NCBI GenBank assembly: GCA_025360015.1
Contig: JANYCZ010000029.1
Location: 186,001 to 250,000, forward strand
Source: Verrucomicrobiota bacterium
GTDB taxonomy: Bacteria; Verrucomicrobiota; Verrucomicrobiia; Verrucomicrobiales; Verrucomicrobiaceae
Reading direction: 5' to 3'
DNA: 64,000 nucleotides
Notes under the pieces: generated by a model
What the model saw: the letters and a program-made list of their open reading frames with translations, nothing else
Told to the model about the DNA's origin: nothing
Databases searched by the model: none
Position numbers and translations under genes: made by a program
In this document: positions 1 to 9,075 of the stretch, piece by piece
Layout: the number at the start of each line of letters is the position of its first letter
Position numbering within the stretch: the first letter of the stretch is position 1

Positions 1-104
1 CTCATGGTGTCGATCACGTGCCACGGAGGAACGGAAGGGCGGCCATTATCCGGGCTTCACAGGGAGCCGCAAGCGGGAAAAGGCGCGCAGGGCAGGCAAT
101 TGGA

Positions 105-146
105 ACCCTTGGCAGGTAGGTATGACTTTATTCAATAATTATTGAA
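105..146 (+). promoter_or_regulatory. putative control element upstream of PEP-CTERM gene
   Basis: The 10-mer ACCCTTGGCA lies at 105-114 and a perfect 16-bp palindrome TTCAATAATTATTGAA at 131-146, ending 35 bp before the GTG start at 182. The same 10-mer and a related palindrome precede the PEP-CTERM gene starting at 28427, at nearly the same distance from its start. TTGGCA resembles the -24 half of a sigma-54 promoter, but I found no convincing -12 half. Function is inferred. The rest of 1-181 shows no gene. Confidence 0.4.
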
Positions 147-181
147 TTTATATTCAGGGCGGCTAAGGTTATATTTAGTCC

Positions 182-1261
182 GTGAAGAAAACCGTACCCA
201 GATTTTGCCTGCATGCGTGCATCTTGGGAGCCCTGCTGTGCTCTCAGGATGCTGCGGCCTATTTGGGCGGGTTTGAGGAGCAGGATGGCTATCGGATTCC
301 TCTCAACGGCCAAATGGTGTCGGGATCGTTTGCGGGTGACGCCCAGTTTTACTTCAATAACGATCCCTCCACCGGCTACACAGGAGTGGTGCCATGGGGA
401 GCCTACCCCAATAACTTCAGCGATGGAACGAACGGCCCGGATGTGACGCGTTACAACGCGGGGCAGTTTGGAACGAACAATGGCGGCCCAGGCGGAGCGG
501 CGGCAGATATTCCCGACAACTCGGGCCTATGGCGGGTGCTGAGCGGAGGGAGGCTGAACGAGGACGCCAATGCACCCTACTACTATGGGAGTCAGTTTGC
601 CCGGGATTCGATTGTCGCCTACCGCAACACCACGCCGCACGGGGGCTCGCAGACGCTAAACCTGATGGCGATGGATCAAAACCTGAGCTATGCCTACAGT
701 CTGGATTCGCGCGATTTGGGCGGGGTTAACCCCGCCAGCACGTTGGGCTCTGCGATTCAAATGTCGTTTTGGGTGAAGCCGACGGACTGGGATGATCCGG
801 ACACCGGCAACATTCTGGGCCTGTCCCTGCTGGACGCGGCCAATCAGCCGGTGTTTGAAATTGGGTACACTGGTGGCAATTTTTTGCAGTACCGTTTAAC
901 CGGCGGTGCGTGGCATACGACTGCGTATCAAATGGGCAGCGCGGGGTATTCTGAAATCACCGTGCTGCTGGACACCTTTGGCAATACCGCCAGCCTTGAA
1001 TTGAGCGCCTACAATGACAGCAGCTCCCTGCTGGGAGGCAACAGCAGCGTGCTGAGCCATCAGGCCCTGGGGGTGGTCAGCGGAGCCCTTACGGGGTTGC
1101 AGTGGGATCTGCGGGGTGGCTCGCTGGACAATGGAGCGGTGAGCTATATCCACAGCTTTGACGACTTTAATTTTGTCGTCACGCCGGTACCTGAGGCCAG
1201 CTGTGTGGTGCTGTTGATTCTGGCCGCCGCCCTGCTGCATGCCCCGCGCAGGCGGGACTGA
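182..1261 (+). CDS. PEP-CTERM sorting domain protein
   Basis: This is a secreted protein of 359 residues with a GTG start. An N-terminal signal peptide (about 1-26, hydrophobic core HACILGALLC, ending near DAAA) is followed by a Gly/Asn/Ser-rich body of beta-sandwich character. The C-terminus has the PEP-CTERM layout: a VPEAS motif, a hydrophobic helix (VVLLILAAALL) and a basic end (RRRD). Such tails are known to be processed by exosortase during export to the cell surface. No enzymatic motif is visible, so a surface or matrix role is inferred. It is monocistronic, facing a terminator at 1269-1300. Two further PEP-CTERM genes lie at 26.7-28.4 kb. Confidence 0.8.
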   Translation: MKKTVPRFCLHACILGALLCSQDAAAYLGGFEEQDGYRIPLNGQMVSGSFAGDAQFYFNNDPSTGYTGVVPWGAYPNNFSDGTNGPDVTRYNAGQFGTNNGGPGGAAADIPDNSGLWRVLSGGRLNEDANAPYYYGSQFARDSIVAYRNTTPHGGSQTLNLMAMDQNLSYAYSLDSRDLGGVNPASTLGSAIQMSFWVKPTDWDDPDTGNILGLSLLDAANQPVFEIGYTGGNFLQYRLTGGAWHTTAYQMGSAGYSEITVLLDTFGNTASLELSAYNDSSSLLGGNSSVLSHQALGVVSGALTGLQWDLRGGSLDNGAVSYIHSFDDFNFVVTPVPEASCVVLLILAAALLHAPRRRD

Positions 1262-1268
1262 GAGACAT

Positions 1269-1300
1269 AAAAAAACACCCGGTCTTGCGACCGGGTGTTT
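1269..1300. terminator. bidirectional rho-independent terminator
   Basis: A perfect stem ACACCCGGTC / GACCGGGTGT with loop TTGC sits between two convergent genes. Read on the minus strand the stem is followed by seven T residues, ending the DUF1501 operon. On the plus strand it is followed by a shorter T-rich stretch, so it can also end the PEP-CTERM transcript. Confidence 0.85.
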
Positions 1301-1328
1301 CTCATTGCGGAGATGATCCTGCGATAGG

Positions 1329-2630
1329 TTACGCGAAGATTTCGACGACTGGCACGCCCTTGTCGCCGACCGTGAACGGACGGTTGGAGGGGGACATGAC
1401 CACTTCATCCACTGGCAGGCCCATGCCATGGCCGATGGTGGCCTGGAAGTCCTGCGGTGTGCACTGCTTGTCAGCCACGCGGCGGCCTTCCTTGTCGGTG
1501 GCGCCATAGACGAAGCCGCCCTTGACGCCGCCGCCTGCGAAGACGGTGGAGTAAGCGAGCGGGTAGTGGTCACGGCCATCATTTTCGTTGATGTCCGGTG
1601 TGCGGCCGAACTCGGAACCCATGACGATCATGGTGGATGCCAGCAGACCGTTGGACTCAAGGTCTTCGATCAAGGTGGCGAAGACATTGTCCATGGTGGC
1701 GGCGGTCGTGCCAAGGGCAGTGTCGATGGTGTTGTGCATGTCCCAGCCGCCGGATTGAACTTCGACGAAGCGGACGCCAGCCTGGACCAGACGACGGGCA
1801 AGGAGAGCTCCCTGACCGAAGTTGTTTTTGCCAAACTTCTCACGCACAGCTGCAGGCTCCTGGCTGAGATCGAAGGCCTTGAGGTCTTCGCTCTTCATGA
1901 GCTTGACGGTTTCGTCATAGAACTCGGAGTAGGACTTCACGTCATCCGACTGGAACTTCTTGCGGAAGGACATGTCGAACTCATCGGTGAGGGAAAGGCG
2001 CTTCTTGAACTGATCGTCGGTGACGCCGGGGCTCGGCTTGATGTTCTGCAGTCCGGACTCAGGATTGGAGATCGGAATGGGGCTCATCGTGGTCGGGAAG
2101 AAGCCAGCGCCAGGGAAGGCGTTGCCGCTATTGACGACCACGCTGTCTGGAAGGGTTGGACCCTTGATACGACCGAGGAAGTGGGAGGCCCAAGCACCGA
2201 TGCAAGGATGGACAATCGTGCCACGTGGCTCATAGCCCGTCTTCATGACGTAGGTGCCCTGATCATGCACACCGGTCTTGGAGCTCATGGAACGGATGAT
2301 GGAGAACTTGTTGGCCACCTTGGCCATCTTCACCATCGTGCCGCCGAGGCGGTCCATGTTGCCGGAGCCTGCGTTCACCTTGATGGGATCGGTCGGGCCC
2401 TTGGTGGCACCGTCCTTGGGATCCCAGGTGTCGATGTGGGTCATGCCGCCGCCCATCCAGAGGAAGATGACATTTTTAGCCTTGCCGAAGCCGGGGGTGC
2501 CCACACCGGAGTTGCCGGCAGCAGACAGATTCAGAGAGGGCATGACGGTCACGCCGAGAGCGGCCTGAGCGGTGCGCATCATGAAGTCACGACGGGCGAT
2601 GGGATTGAGCTTGTTGAGTGCAGATTTCAT
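1329..2630 (-). CDS. DUF1501 domain protein (Tat-exported, sulfatase-like fold)
   Basis: This 433-residue protein belongs to the DUF1501 family, which is abundant in Planctomycetes and Verrucomicrobia and structurally related to alkaline phosphatase/sulfatases. The N-terminus carries a twin-arginine export motif (ARRDFMMRT, about residues 12-20) followed by a hydrophobic stretch. Typical DUF1501 segments are present: FLWMGGGMTHIDTWDPK, HPCIGAWASH, GGWDMHNT and GSEFGRTPDINENDGRDHYP. It lies 46 bp downstream of the DUF1549/DUF1553 gene; this pairing is a standard unit in these phyla. The biochemical role of the pair is not established; a part in extracellular polymer catabolism is often guessed. 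Confidence 0.9.
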   Translation of the reverse strand: MKSALNKLNPIARRDFMMRTAQAALGVTVMPSLNLSAAGNSGVGTPGFGKAKNVIFLWMGGGMTHIDTWDPKDGATKGPTDPIKVNAGSGNMDRLGGTMVKMAKVANKFSIIRSMSSKTGVHDQGTYVMKTGYEPRGTIVHPCIGAWASHFLGRIKGPTLPDSVVVNSGNAFPGAGFFPTTMSPIPISNPESGLQNIKPSPGVTDDQFKKRLSLTDEFDMSFRKKFQSDDVKSYSEFYDETVKLMKSEDLKAFDLSQEPAAVREKFGKNNFGQGALLARRLVQAGVRFVEVQSGGWDMHNTIDTALGTTAATMDNVFATLIEDLESNGLLASTMIVMGSEFGRTPDINENDGRDHYPLAYSTVFAGGGVKGGFVYGATDKEGRRVADKQCTPQDFQATIGHGMGLPVDEVVMSPSNRPFTVGDKGVPVVEIFA

Positions 2631-2676
2631 AAAGGATAGTTAGAGCGTTAAGTTAGTTGGATGGTGTTGTGTGAAT

Positions 2677-4893
2677 TTATTGGATGAAGATGAACTCGCG
2701 GGTGTTGACGAGCGCCCAGATCATGTTGGCATAACCTGCGTCGCCGCTGGAGAGCGCACGTTTGGCGATGTCCTTTTCCGCAAGGGTCGGGCGGCGGTTG
2801 AGGACGGAGATGAAGAGAGCCTCCACCTTTTCAGGCGGTGACTTCACTTTTTCCATCGTGCGGAAGACGAGTGAATCGGGGCTGGTGAGCATCTGCTGCG
2901 CCTTGCCGTTCATCATCATCAGCACTTGGGGAACCGAGCCGGTCTTGACACTGCCGTCGATCAGGGCGCGGGGGGACTGGCCGAAGTCGATGAGGAAGTG
3001 GCCGTTAGGCGCAGGCTGCTCCAGAGTGGAGGCGCGGCGCAGAACCATGCCGTTGTAGCTCAGGGAAGCATTCTCCATCATTTCTCCAGCAGGCTTGGCA
3101 GTCGGCTTACCCTTGCCCTTGGTTTTGCTGTCCATCATCATATCGTCGCCACCGGCTTCTGCCAGACCACCGCCCATGAGAGCGCGTTCTTTTTCGGCCA
3201 TCTTGCGGAAGGCGTCATACTTGATGAGCACCGTCTGCGCATCGAGCTTGGGATTGTTGAGGTCCAGGTCAATGGAGCGGCTGTAGAGGTCTTCCAGCGG
3301 CTTGGCATATTTGTCGGGGTCGCCGAGCACCAGGGTCATGTAGGAATCCCAGGCTTGTTCAGCGGTCATGCGGCGAAGCAGGGGGCCCTGGAAGTAGTAG
3401 GGTTCACCCATGGCGATCTTTTCCGAGGTGGCTTCCGACTGGTAAGCACGGGTGTTGTAAAGGATGCGCATGAACTTCTTGATGTCGAACTGCACGCGTT
3501 TCATTTCATCGGCGAGATGGACGAGCAGCTCGGGATTCACCGACTGTTTAGGATCATCAATGTTGGTCACCGGCTCACAGATGCCCTGGCCGAAAGCACG
3601 CTTCCACATGCGGTTGGCGATGGCCATGGCAAAGCGGGGGTTGCTTGGGTCAGTGGCCCATTTGGCGAAGGCAGGGCGGAGCTCTTCAGCGGACTTCATC
3701 TTCTGCTTGTAGGCAGGCAGATTTTTGTCGGTCTTGGTCCAGGTGATGAACTTCGGCTCCACCAGGGCGTCGGGCTTGTCATCCGGATACTTGTAGTCAT
3801 GCGGCAGCTTCATGTTGTTGGTGTCCATGTCGCCGACGACGAAGTTATTGGCGCCCATGTAGTTGCGGATGCCGTTGCGGACACGTTTGATGTCGCCGCC
3901 GCTCTTGGTGACCATTTCTTCGATCTTAGGCATCAGGTCCTTCATGGCGTTCATCGCCATCATGCCGGAGGCATCCTTGCCTTTTTTGCGGTTTGCAACG
4001 GCACGCATGTTGGTGGTGGTGGCGCCAAAGAAGGCGGCCATTTCATAGAACTGGTGCTGGGTCCAGTCGGAGAAGGGGTGGTCATGGCACTGGGCGCATG
4101 CCACGTCGGTGCCGAGGAACACGGCCAGAGTGTTGGCCAGGTTGTCCAGCGGCATGCCGGCGTCACGCAGGAGGTAACCTGCTGCACCGTCCTGCCACAT
4201 TTTGCCCTTGGCGGTCAGCATCTCGAACACCATCTTGTCCCAGGAGACGTTCTTCTCGATCTGGTGCTGCATCCAGTTGATGTAAGGAACGCCGCGCAGG
4301 TTGTCCTGCTCAAGGCGGTCTTTCACACGCAGCATTTCTGCAAAGTAGTTGAACGTGTTGCTATTATAGCCGGGGCTGTCGAGAAGCATGTCGATCAGCT
4401 TGGCACGCTTGTTGGGATTGGAGTCCGCAATGAACTGAGTGGTTTCCGCATGGTTCGGAATGCGGCCCACGATGTCGAGATAGACGCGGCGGACGAACTG
4501 CTCGTCGTTGGCGAGAGGGTTGAAGCCGGTGATCGGCTTCTTGCCAGCAGTCTTGGCACGCTCAGGATTGGCGCGGACGAGGCCATTGGCCACCAGCTTG
4601 TCCACTGCGGCGGACGCCTGGGCGACCGTGCCATTGGCCAGCATCACGGGCTGGTCGGAAGGCTTCATGCTTTTGGCCAGCGCCTGATCTTCCGGAGACA
4701 GCTTGGTCAGCGGGAACTTGTGTGTGGCGCCATCCGGGGTTTGCAGGACGATGTTCTCACCATCGAGTCCGATGAATGAGGCGGTGACTTGGCGGCCGGA
4801 GGTGTCCGTCCAAGTGCGAACTTCCGCCAGGGCGGAACTCGCAACAAGTGCGGAAACAAGCAGGCTGCTGAGCAGTTTCGTGGTTTGTTTCAT
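2677..4893 (-). CDS. SHD1 + DUF1549 + DUF1553 secreted protein
   Basis: The protein has 738 residues from the ATG at 4893, chosen because the signal peptide MKQTTKLLSSLLVSALVASS begins there; the frame stays open 13 codons upstream. Domains in order are a signal peptide (1-23), an SLA1 homology domain 1-like segment (about 24-75, RTWTDTSGRQVTASF), DUF1549 (about 95-310) and DUF1553 (about 400-650). A haem-binding CAQCH motif at 266-270 lies inside DUF1549. A Lys/Met-rich low-complexity patch (MMMDSKTKGKGKPTAK) interrupts the second half. It is the first gene of an operon with the DUF1501 gene. Function is unknown; periplasmic location is inferred from the signal peptide. Confidence 0.9.
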   Translation of the reverse strand: MKQTTKLLSSLLVSALVASSALAEVRTWTDTSGRQVTASFIGLDGENIVLQTPDGATHKFPLTKLSPEDQALAKSMKPSDQPVMLANGTVAQASAAVDKLVANGLVRANPERAKTAGKKPITGFNPLANDEQFVRRVYLDIVGRIPNHAETTQFIADSNPNKRAKLIDMLLDSPGYNSNTFNYFAEMLRVKDRLEQDNLRGVPYINWMQHQIEKNVSWDKMVFEMLTAKGKMWQDGAAGYLLRDAGMPLDNLANTLAVFLGTDVACAQCHDHPFSDWTQHQFYEMAAFFGATTTNMRAVANRKKGKDASGMMAMNAMKDLMPKIEEMVTKSGGDIKRVRNGIRNYMGANNFVVGDMDTNNMKLPHDYKYPDDKPDALVEPKFITWTKTDKNLPAYKQKMKSAEELRPAFAKWATDPSNPRFAMAIANRMWKRAFGQGICEPVTNIDDPKQSVNPELLVHLADEMKRVQFDIKKFMRILYNTRAYQSEATSEKIAMGEPYYFQGPLLRRMTAEQAWDSYMTLVLGDPDKYAKPLEDLYSRSIDLDLNNPKLDAQTVLIKYDAFRKMAEKERALMGGGLAEAGGDDMMMDSKTKGKGKPTAKPAGEMMENASLSYNGMVLRRASTLEQPAPNGHFLIDFGQSPRALIDGSVKTGSVPQVLMMMNGKAQQMLTSPDSLVFRTMEKVKSPPEKVEALFISVLNRRPTLAEKDIAKRALSSGDAGYANMIWALVNTREFIFIQ

Positions 4894-5010
4894 GGTGGTG
4901 TGGAATAAAAAGAAAGTGACTTCCAAAGGCACAAACGTGCCGGGATGTCCTTCATTAGAGTAAACTGCCGTTTTTTTGCAATTTCGGCAAGTGCCGAGAC
5001 GGAAGACGTC

Positions 5011-6498
5011 CTATTTACCTGCCCCCAAATGCGCTTTTTCAAGGGCGGCGGCCATGCTTTGGGCCTGATCTGGCTGGGTTTTGGCGAGGTTTTGACTCTC
5101 CCCGAGGTCCTTGGAAAGGTCGTAAAGCTGGGGGACGGCGGCATTTCCGGTTTCGCTGTTGGTGCCTTTGTTCCTGGCAACTCCAGCATTGGCGGGGATG
5201 AATTTCCAGTTTCCCTGCCGCAGGCTGACGGGGCCGCCCTGCTCCACCAGTTCCGTCCTGCCGTTCAGGTCCTCACCCAGCAGGGCGGGCAGTATATTCT
5301 GGCTGTCCACGGCGGCGGCGGGGGCTGGCTGAGCGGTCAAGGCAGCAAAGCTGGCGGGGAAATCGACCTGGCAGACCAAGGCGGAACTCACGCCCGGCTT
5401 CACCCTGGAGGGCCAGCGCACGATGAAAGGCACGCGGGTGCCACCCTCGAAGGCGCTGTATTTACCGCCCCGCAGCGGGCCAGCGGGTTTGTGAGCGCCG
5501 AGTTTTTGGACCGCTTCGTCCTGATAGCCGTCGTCCACCACCGGGCCGTTGTCGCTGCTGAGCAGGACGAGGGTGTTGTTTTTCAAACCGAGCCGGTCCA
5601 GCGTCGCCAGCAGAGTGCCCACGCTGTCGTCGAACTGCAAAATGACATCTCCGCGCGGTCCCATGCCGCTTTTGCCGACAAAGCGTGGGTGGGGCACGCG
5701 TGGCACATGGGGATCATGCGCTGCAAAGTAGAGGAAGAAGGGCTTGTCCTTGCTCGCCTCGATGAATTTCACCGCCTGGGCGGTGAAGGTGTCCGCCATG
5801 TCCTCATCCTTCCACAGGGCTGCTTTGCCTCCCTTCATATAACCAATGCGGCTGATGCCATTGAGCACGGCCATGTCATGCCCATGACTGGGGTGCATCC
5901 GGAGCAGCTCGGGATTGGCCTTGCCGGTGGGTTCACCGGGGAAAGGTTGTTTGTAGCTCACCTGGATGGGATCTGCCGGGTCCAGCCCCACGATCTGGTG
6001 ATCCTTTACAAAGACACAGGGCACCCGGTCGCCGGTGGCAGCCATGATGAAACAGTGGTCGAAGCCGATCTCCAGCGGCCCCGGCTGGATCGCGCCATTC
6101 CAGTCCAAAGCACCATCGCCAAGGCCGAGGTGCCATTTCCCGACGACTCCGGTCTGGTAGCCCGCGCCTTTGAAAACAGACGCCAGCGTTGCCCGACCGG
6201 GAGGGATGATCAGTTGGGCATCGCCCGGCAAAACGCCTGTGCCCTTCTGCCGGAAGGCATACTGGCCCGTCAGCATCGCGAAACGTGAGGGGGTACAGGT
6301 CGCCGCCGCACAGTGCCCGTCGGTGAAGCGCAGGCCCTCCGCTGCCAGTTTGTCGATGTGCGGTGTCGCAATCGTCTTCGAGCCGTAGCAAGACACATCG
6401 CCATAGCCGAGGTCGTCCGCATAGAGCAGCACCACGTTTGGTTTGTCCGCCGCAAAGGTCGCGGAGGCCAGCAGCAAAACCATCCAGCAGCTTTTCAT
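5011..6498 (-). CDS. arylsulfatase-family sulfatase
   Basis: This is a 495-residue exported sulfatase, predicted to hydrolyse sulfate esters of carbohydrates in the periplasm. The signal peptide is MKSCWMVLLLASATFA. The metal-binding start is NVVLLYADDLGYGD, and the signature CTPSR at 68-72 supplies the cysteine that is oxidised to formylglycine in type I sulfatases, so an FGE maturase should be encoded elsewhere. GKWHLG and the SSDNGP segment are further family hallmarks. Its start is 21 bp from the stop of the carboxypeptidase gene, so the two are probably co-transcribed. The exact substrate cannot be read from sequence. Confidence 0.93.
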   Translation of the reverse strand: MKSCWMVLLLASATFAADKPNVVLLYADDLGYGDVSCYGSKTIATPHIDKLAAEGLRFTDGHCAAATCTPSRFAMLTGQYAFRQKGTGVLPGDAQLIIPPGRATLASVFKGAGYQTGVVGKWHLGLGDGALDWNGAIQPGPLEIGFDHCFIMAATGDRVPCVFVKDHQIVGLDPADPIQVSYKQPFPGEPTGKANPELLRMHPSHGHDMAVLNGISRIGYMKGGKAALWKDEDMADTFTAQAVKFIEASKDKPFFLYFAAHDPHVPRVPHPRFVGKSGMGPRGDVILQFDDSVGTLLATLDRLGLKNNTLVLLSSDNGPVVDDGYQDEAVQKLGAHKPAGPLRGGKYSAFEGGTRVPFIVRWPSRVKPGVSSALVCQVDFPASFAALTAQPAPAAAVDSQNILPALLGEDLNGRTELVEQGGPVSLRQGNWKFIPANAGVARNKGTNSETGNAAVPQLYDLSKDLGESQNLAKTQPDQAQSMAAALEKAHLGAGK

Positions 6499-6518
6499 CG
6501 GGGGGTGGGGAGTGGGAT

Positions 6519-8075
6519 TTACTTCAGCGCCCTGGCGATGAAAGAAACGATGTCCGCGTGCATTTTCTCCATATCCGGACGGTTCGTGTACATCATGTGG
6601 CCGGACTCGTACTCAGCGAACTCGATGTTCCCACGCAGTTCATCCGGCAGCGACATCTGGCGGACGCTGAGGCGCATGTTGTCAGGCGGCGTCACCAGAT
6701 CCCGCCAGCCCACCAAGGCCAGCACCTTGAGATGGGGATTTTGCTTGATCGCCTCCGCGAGCTGGCCGCTCACGCTGGTGTAGCTGTTGCCCTTGCCGTG
6801 GTTCCAGCCTGGCAGCGGGGCGAGTACTTCATAAGGCAGGTCTTTTTCATAATGCAGCTCTTCGCGCAGGTAGGCGTTCATCGAGGCGGCTGCGATGCTG
6901 CCTACCACGCGCATGAACGGCTCGATCTGCGGACGGTTTTCCGACTCATCGCCGTCGCGTCCGGTCACGCGGCCATCGTAGGCACCGAGCACCAGCTTTT
7001 CTTTGCGCAGCAGCATCTCACGAAACAGCCCGCTGTCGATTCGCAGATCATGCTCCTCGATCAATTTGGGCTCAAGGCCGGTCAGCCGCGCCAGTTTCTT
7101 CACCACCACGTCACGCTCTGCCGGCGTCAGATCGCTCCCCTTGAGCAGGGCCACTGCATAGTCGCCAAAGGCAAACGCGCGAGACTCGGCCACCGCCTTC
7201 TTGAAATCTGTCTGCAGATCCGCAGGCAGCTTCTTATGGTAGTGCGCCGTGGCCGTCATGGCGGGCAAACCCACCAAAAAGGGCGTCTCGTTCAGCGGGC
7301 CGGGGATCAGCGTGGCGTAATCCAGCAGGCCGGACACGATGACGACGCCGTTCAAATACATGCGGTGCCGCTCCTGCAAATGCTGCGCCAGGCCACCGCC
7401 GCGAATGCCGCCGTAGCTTTCACCGGCGATGAACTTCGGTGAGCGCCAGCGCTCCTCGCGTGTGACCCAGAGGCGCATGAACTCGCCCACGCAGGCGATG
7501 TCCTCCTGCACGCCGAGAAACTCGCTGACGGTCTTGGGGTCTTCCGCCCGGCTGAAGCCGGTATTCACGGGATCGATGAACACGAGGTCGGTCACATCCA
7601 GCAGTGAGAACTCATTGTTCACCAGCCCGCCCGGCGGCATCGGGGGCGTCAGGCCATCGGCAGGCAGATCCACGCGTTTGGGACCGAAGGCGCCCAGGTG
7701 CAGCCACACCGAGCTGCTGCCGGGGCCGCCATTGAAGCAGAACGTCACGGGCCGCGTGGCGGCGTCCTTCACATCCTTCATGGTGTAGGCGGTGTAAAAC
7801 ACCTGCGCTGAAGGCTTGCCGTCCGGCTTCAAAATGGGCAGCGTGCCGGCCTTGGCCTCATACGCGATTTCTTTGCCGCCGATGGTCACCTTTCCTGACG
7901 TCACCACGGGCTTGTCGGCCTCGGGTTTCTTGGCAGGTTTCTTTTCACCCTCATGGCCTTCCTTTTTCTCCGCTGGCGGTGCGTCGGGCTTGGCCGGCTT
8001 TTCTTCTTCAGCGGCGAGACAAACTGGCATCGTCAGAGCCAGTACGGTGGTCAAAAGGGTGGGTCGGATACGCAT
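6519..8075 (-). CDS. S10-family serine carboxypeptidase-like protein
   Basis: The protein has 518 residues from the ATG at 8075, where a signal peptide (MRIRPTLLTTVLALTMPVCL) begins. A Lys/Glu/Pro-rich linker (about 22-55) follows, then the S10 fold: the oxyanion-hole segment FNGGPGSSS at about 114-122, the nucleophile motif GESYGG with Ser at about 220, and a C-terminal ESGHM segment that fits the catalytic His. It is likely a periplasmic peptidase or esterase. It is probably in one transcript with the sulfatase downstream. Secreted S10 proteins with charged linkers occur in several soil bacteria; the substrate is unknown. Confidence 0.88.
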   Translation of the reverse strand: MRIRPTLLTTVLALTMPVCLAAEEEKPAKPDAPPAEKKEGHEGEKKPAKKPEADKPVVTSGKVTIGGKEIAYEAKAGTLPILKPDGKPSAQVFYTAYTMKDVKDAATRPVTFCFNGGPGSSSVWLHLGAFGPKRVDLPADGLTPPMPPGGLVNNEFSLLDVTDLVFIDPVNTGFSRAEDPKTVSEFLGVQEDIACVGEFMRLWVTREERWRSPKFIAGESYGGIRGGGLAQHLQERHRMYLNGVVIVSGLLDYATLIPGPLNETPFLVGLPAMTATAHYHKKLPADLQTDFKKAVAESRAFAFGDYAVALLKGSDLTPAERDVVVKKLARLTGLEPKLIEEHDLRIDSGLFREMLLRKEKLVLGAYDGRVTGRDGDESENRPQIEPFMRVVGSIAAASMNAYLREELHYEKDLPYEVLAPLPGWNHGKGNSYTSVSGQLAEAIKQNPHLKVLALVGWRDLVTPPDNMRLSVRQMSLPDELRGNIEFAEYESGHMMYTNRPDMEKMHADIVSFIARALK

Positions 8076-8139
8076 GGTTGACCGCAAGCATGGCATGCGT
8101 GCCATGGCTTGAGAAATAAAATTTCTCAGCAAACCGCCC

Positions 8140-9015
8140 TTAGGAGGCCTGCTTGCAGGCCTTGATGGTGTTTGCCATCAGCATGGCGATGGTCATGGGG
8201 CCGACGCCGCCGGGGACGGGGGTGATGGCGCGGCATTTCGGCGCGACTTCATCAAAGGCGACGTCGCCGACGAGCTTGTAGCCTTTTTCGGTGGTGGGAT
8301 CGTCCACACGGTTGATGCCCACGTCGATCACGACGGCGCCTTCTTTGACATGCTCGGCCTTGATGAAATGGGGGCGGCCAATGGCGGCGATGATGATGTC
8401 CGCCGTGCGGGTGATGGCAGCGAGGTTCTTGGTGCGGGAATGGGTGACGGTGACGGTGGCATCGCCGCCTTTGCCCTTGGCCATGAGGAGCAGGGCCATG
8501 GGCTTGCCCACGATCATGCTGCGGCCGACCACGACGGCATGCGCGCCGCTGGTTTCGATGCCGGCGTCGATCAGGAGCCGCTGACAGCCCAGCGGGGTGC
8601 AGGGGACGAAGCCGGTGGAGTCTTCCAGCGCGAGCTTGGCGACGTTGACGGGGTGGAAGCCGTCCACGTCCTTGGCTGGATCAATGGCGCGTACGATGGC
8701 GGCTTCGTCGATGTGCTTGGGCGGCGGGCTTTGGACCAGGATGCCGTGGATGGCCGGATCGTTGTTCAAAGCGTGCACATGGGCCAGCAGCTCGTCCTGC
8801 GTGGTCGTGACGGGGAGTTCGAGTTTGACGGAGTGCAGGCCCAGATCGCGGCATTTTTTATCTTTGGAACGAACGTAGGCGCGGGAGGCGGGATCATCGC
8901 CGATGAGGACGACAGCGAGGCCTGGCTTGCGACCCAGCGCGGCCAGTTCGGCGATTTCACGACGGCATTCTTCGAGGACTTTTTCGGCGACGGCGGCTCC
9001 AGAGATGATCTGCAT
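8140..9015 (-). CDS. folD: bifunctional methylenetetrahydrofolate dehydrogenase/cyclohydrolase
   Basis: This 291-residue protein is FolD, which interconverts 5,10-methylene-, 5,10-methenyl- and 10-formyl-tetrahydrofolate in the cytoplasm. Family motifs are clear: [16 protein letters not shown] with the catalytic Lys, [31 protein letters not shown], the dinucleotide-binding [14 protein letters not shown], and the C-terminal [15 protein letters not shown]. Length is normal. The product feeds the one-carbon pool also served by the GlyA half of the fusion at 23 kb. No operon partner is evident. Confidence 0.97.
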   Translation of the reverse strand: MQIISGAAVAEKVLEECRREIAELAALGRKPGLAVVLIGDDPASRAYVRSKDKKCRDLGLHSVKLELPVTTTQDELLAHVHALNNDPAIHGILVQSPPPKHIDEAAIVRAIDPAKDVDGFHPVNVAKLALEDSTGFVPCTPLGCQRLLIDAGIETSGAHAVVVGRSMIVGKPMALLLMAKGKGGDATVTVTHSRTKNLAAITRTADIIIAAIGRPHFIKAEHVKEGAVVIDVGINRVDDPTTEKGYKLVGDVAFDEVAPKCRAITPVPGGVGPMTIAMLMANTIKACKQAS

Positions 9016-9075
9016 GTTTTCTGGTCATGCAGACGCGGCGGGGAGTCAACCTCCGAGGCTGAAAACAATGAGGGA

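Noticed and set aside
105-130. Full sigma-54 promoter upstream of the PEP-CTERM gene
   Set aside because: Only a -24-like TTGGCA is present; the -12 TGC at the required spacing is missing, here and at 28.5 kb.
1428-2639. 403-codon plus-strand ORF opposite the DUF1501 gene
   Set aside because: Antisense of a well-supported gene, with no recognisable motif.
2926-4779. 617-codon plus-strand ORF opposite the DUF1549/DUF1553 gene
   Set aside because: It mirrors a clear minus-strand gene with signal peptide and domains; its translation is His/Val/Gly-rich low complexity, typical of an antisense shadow in GC-rich DNA.
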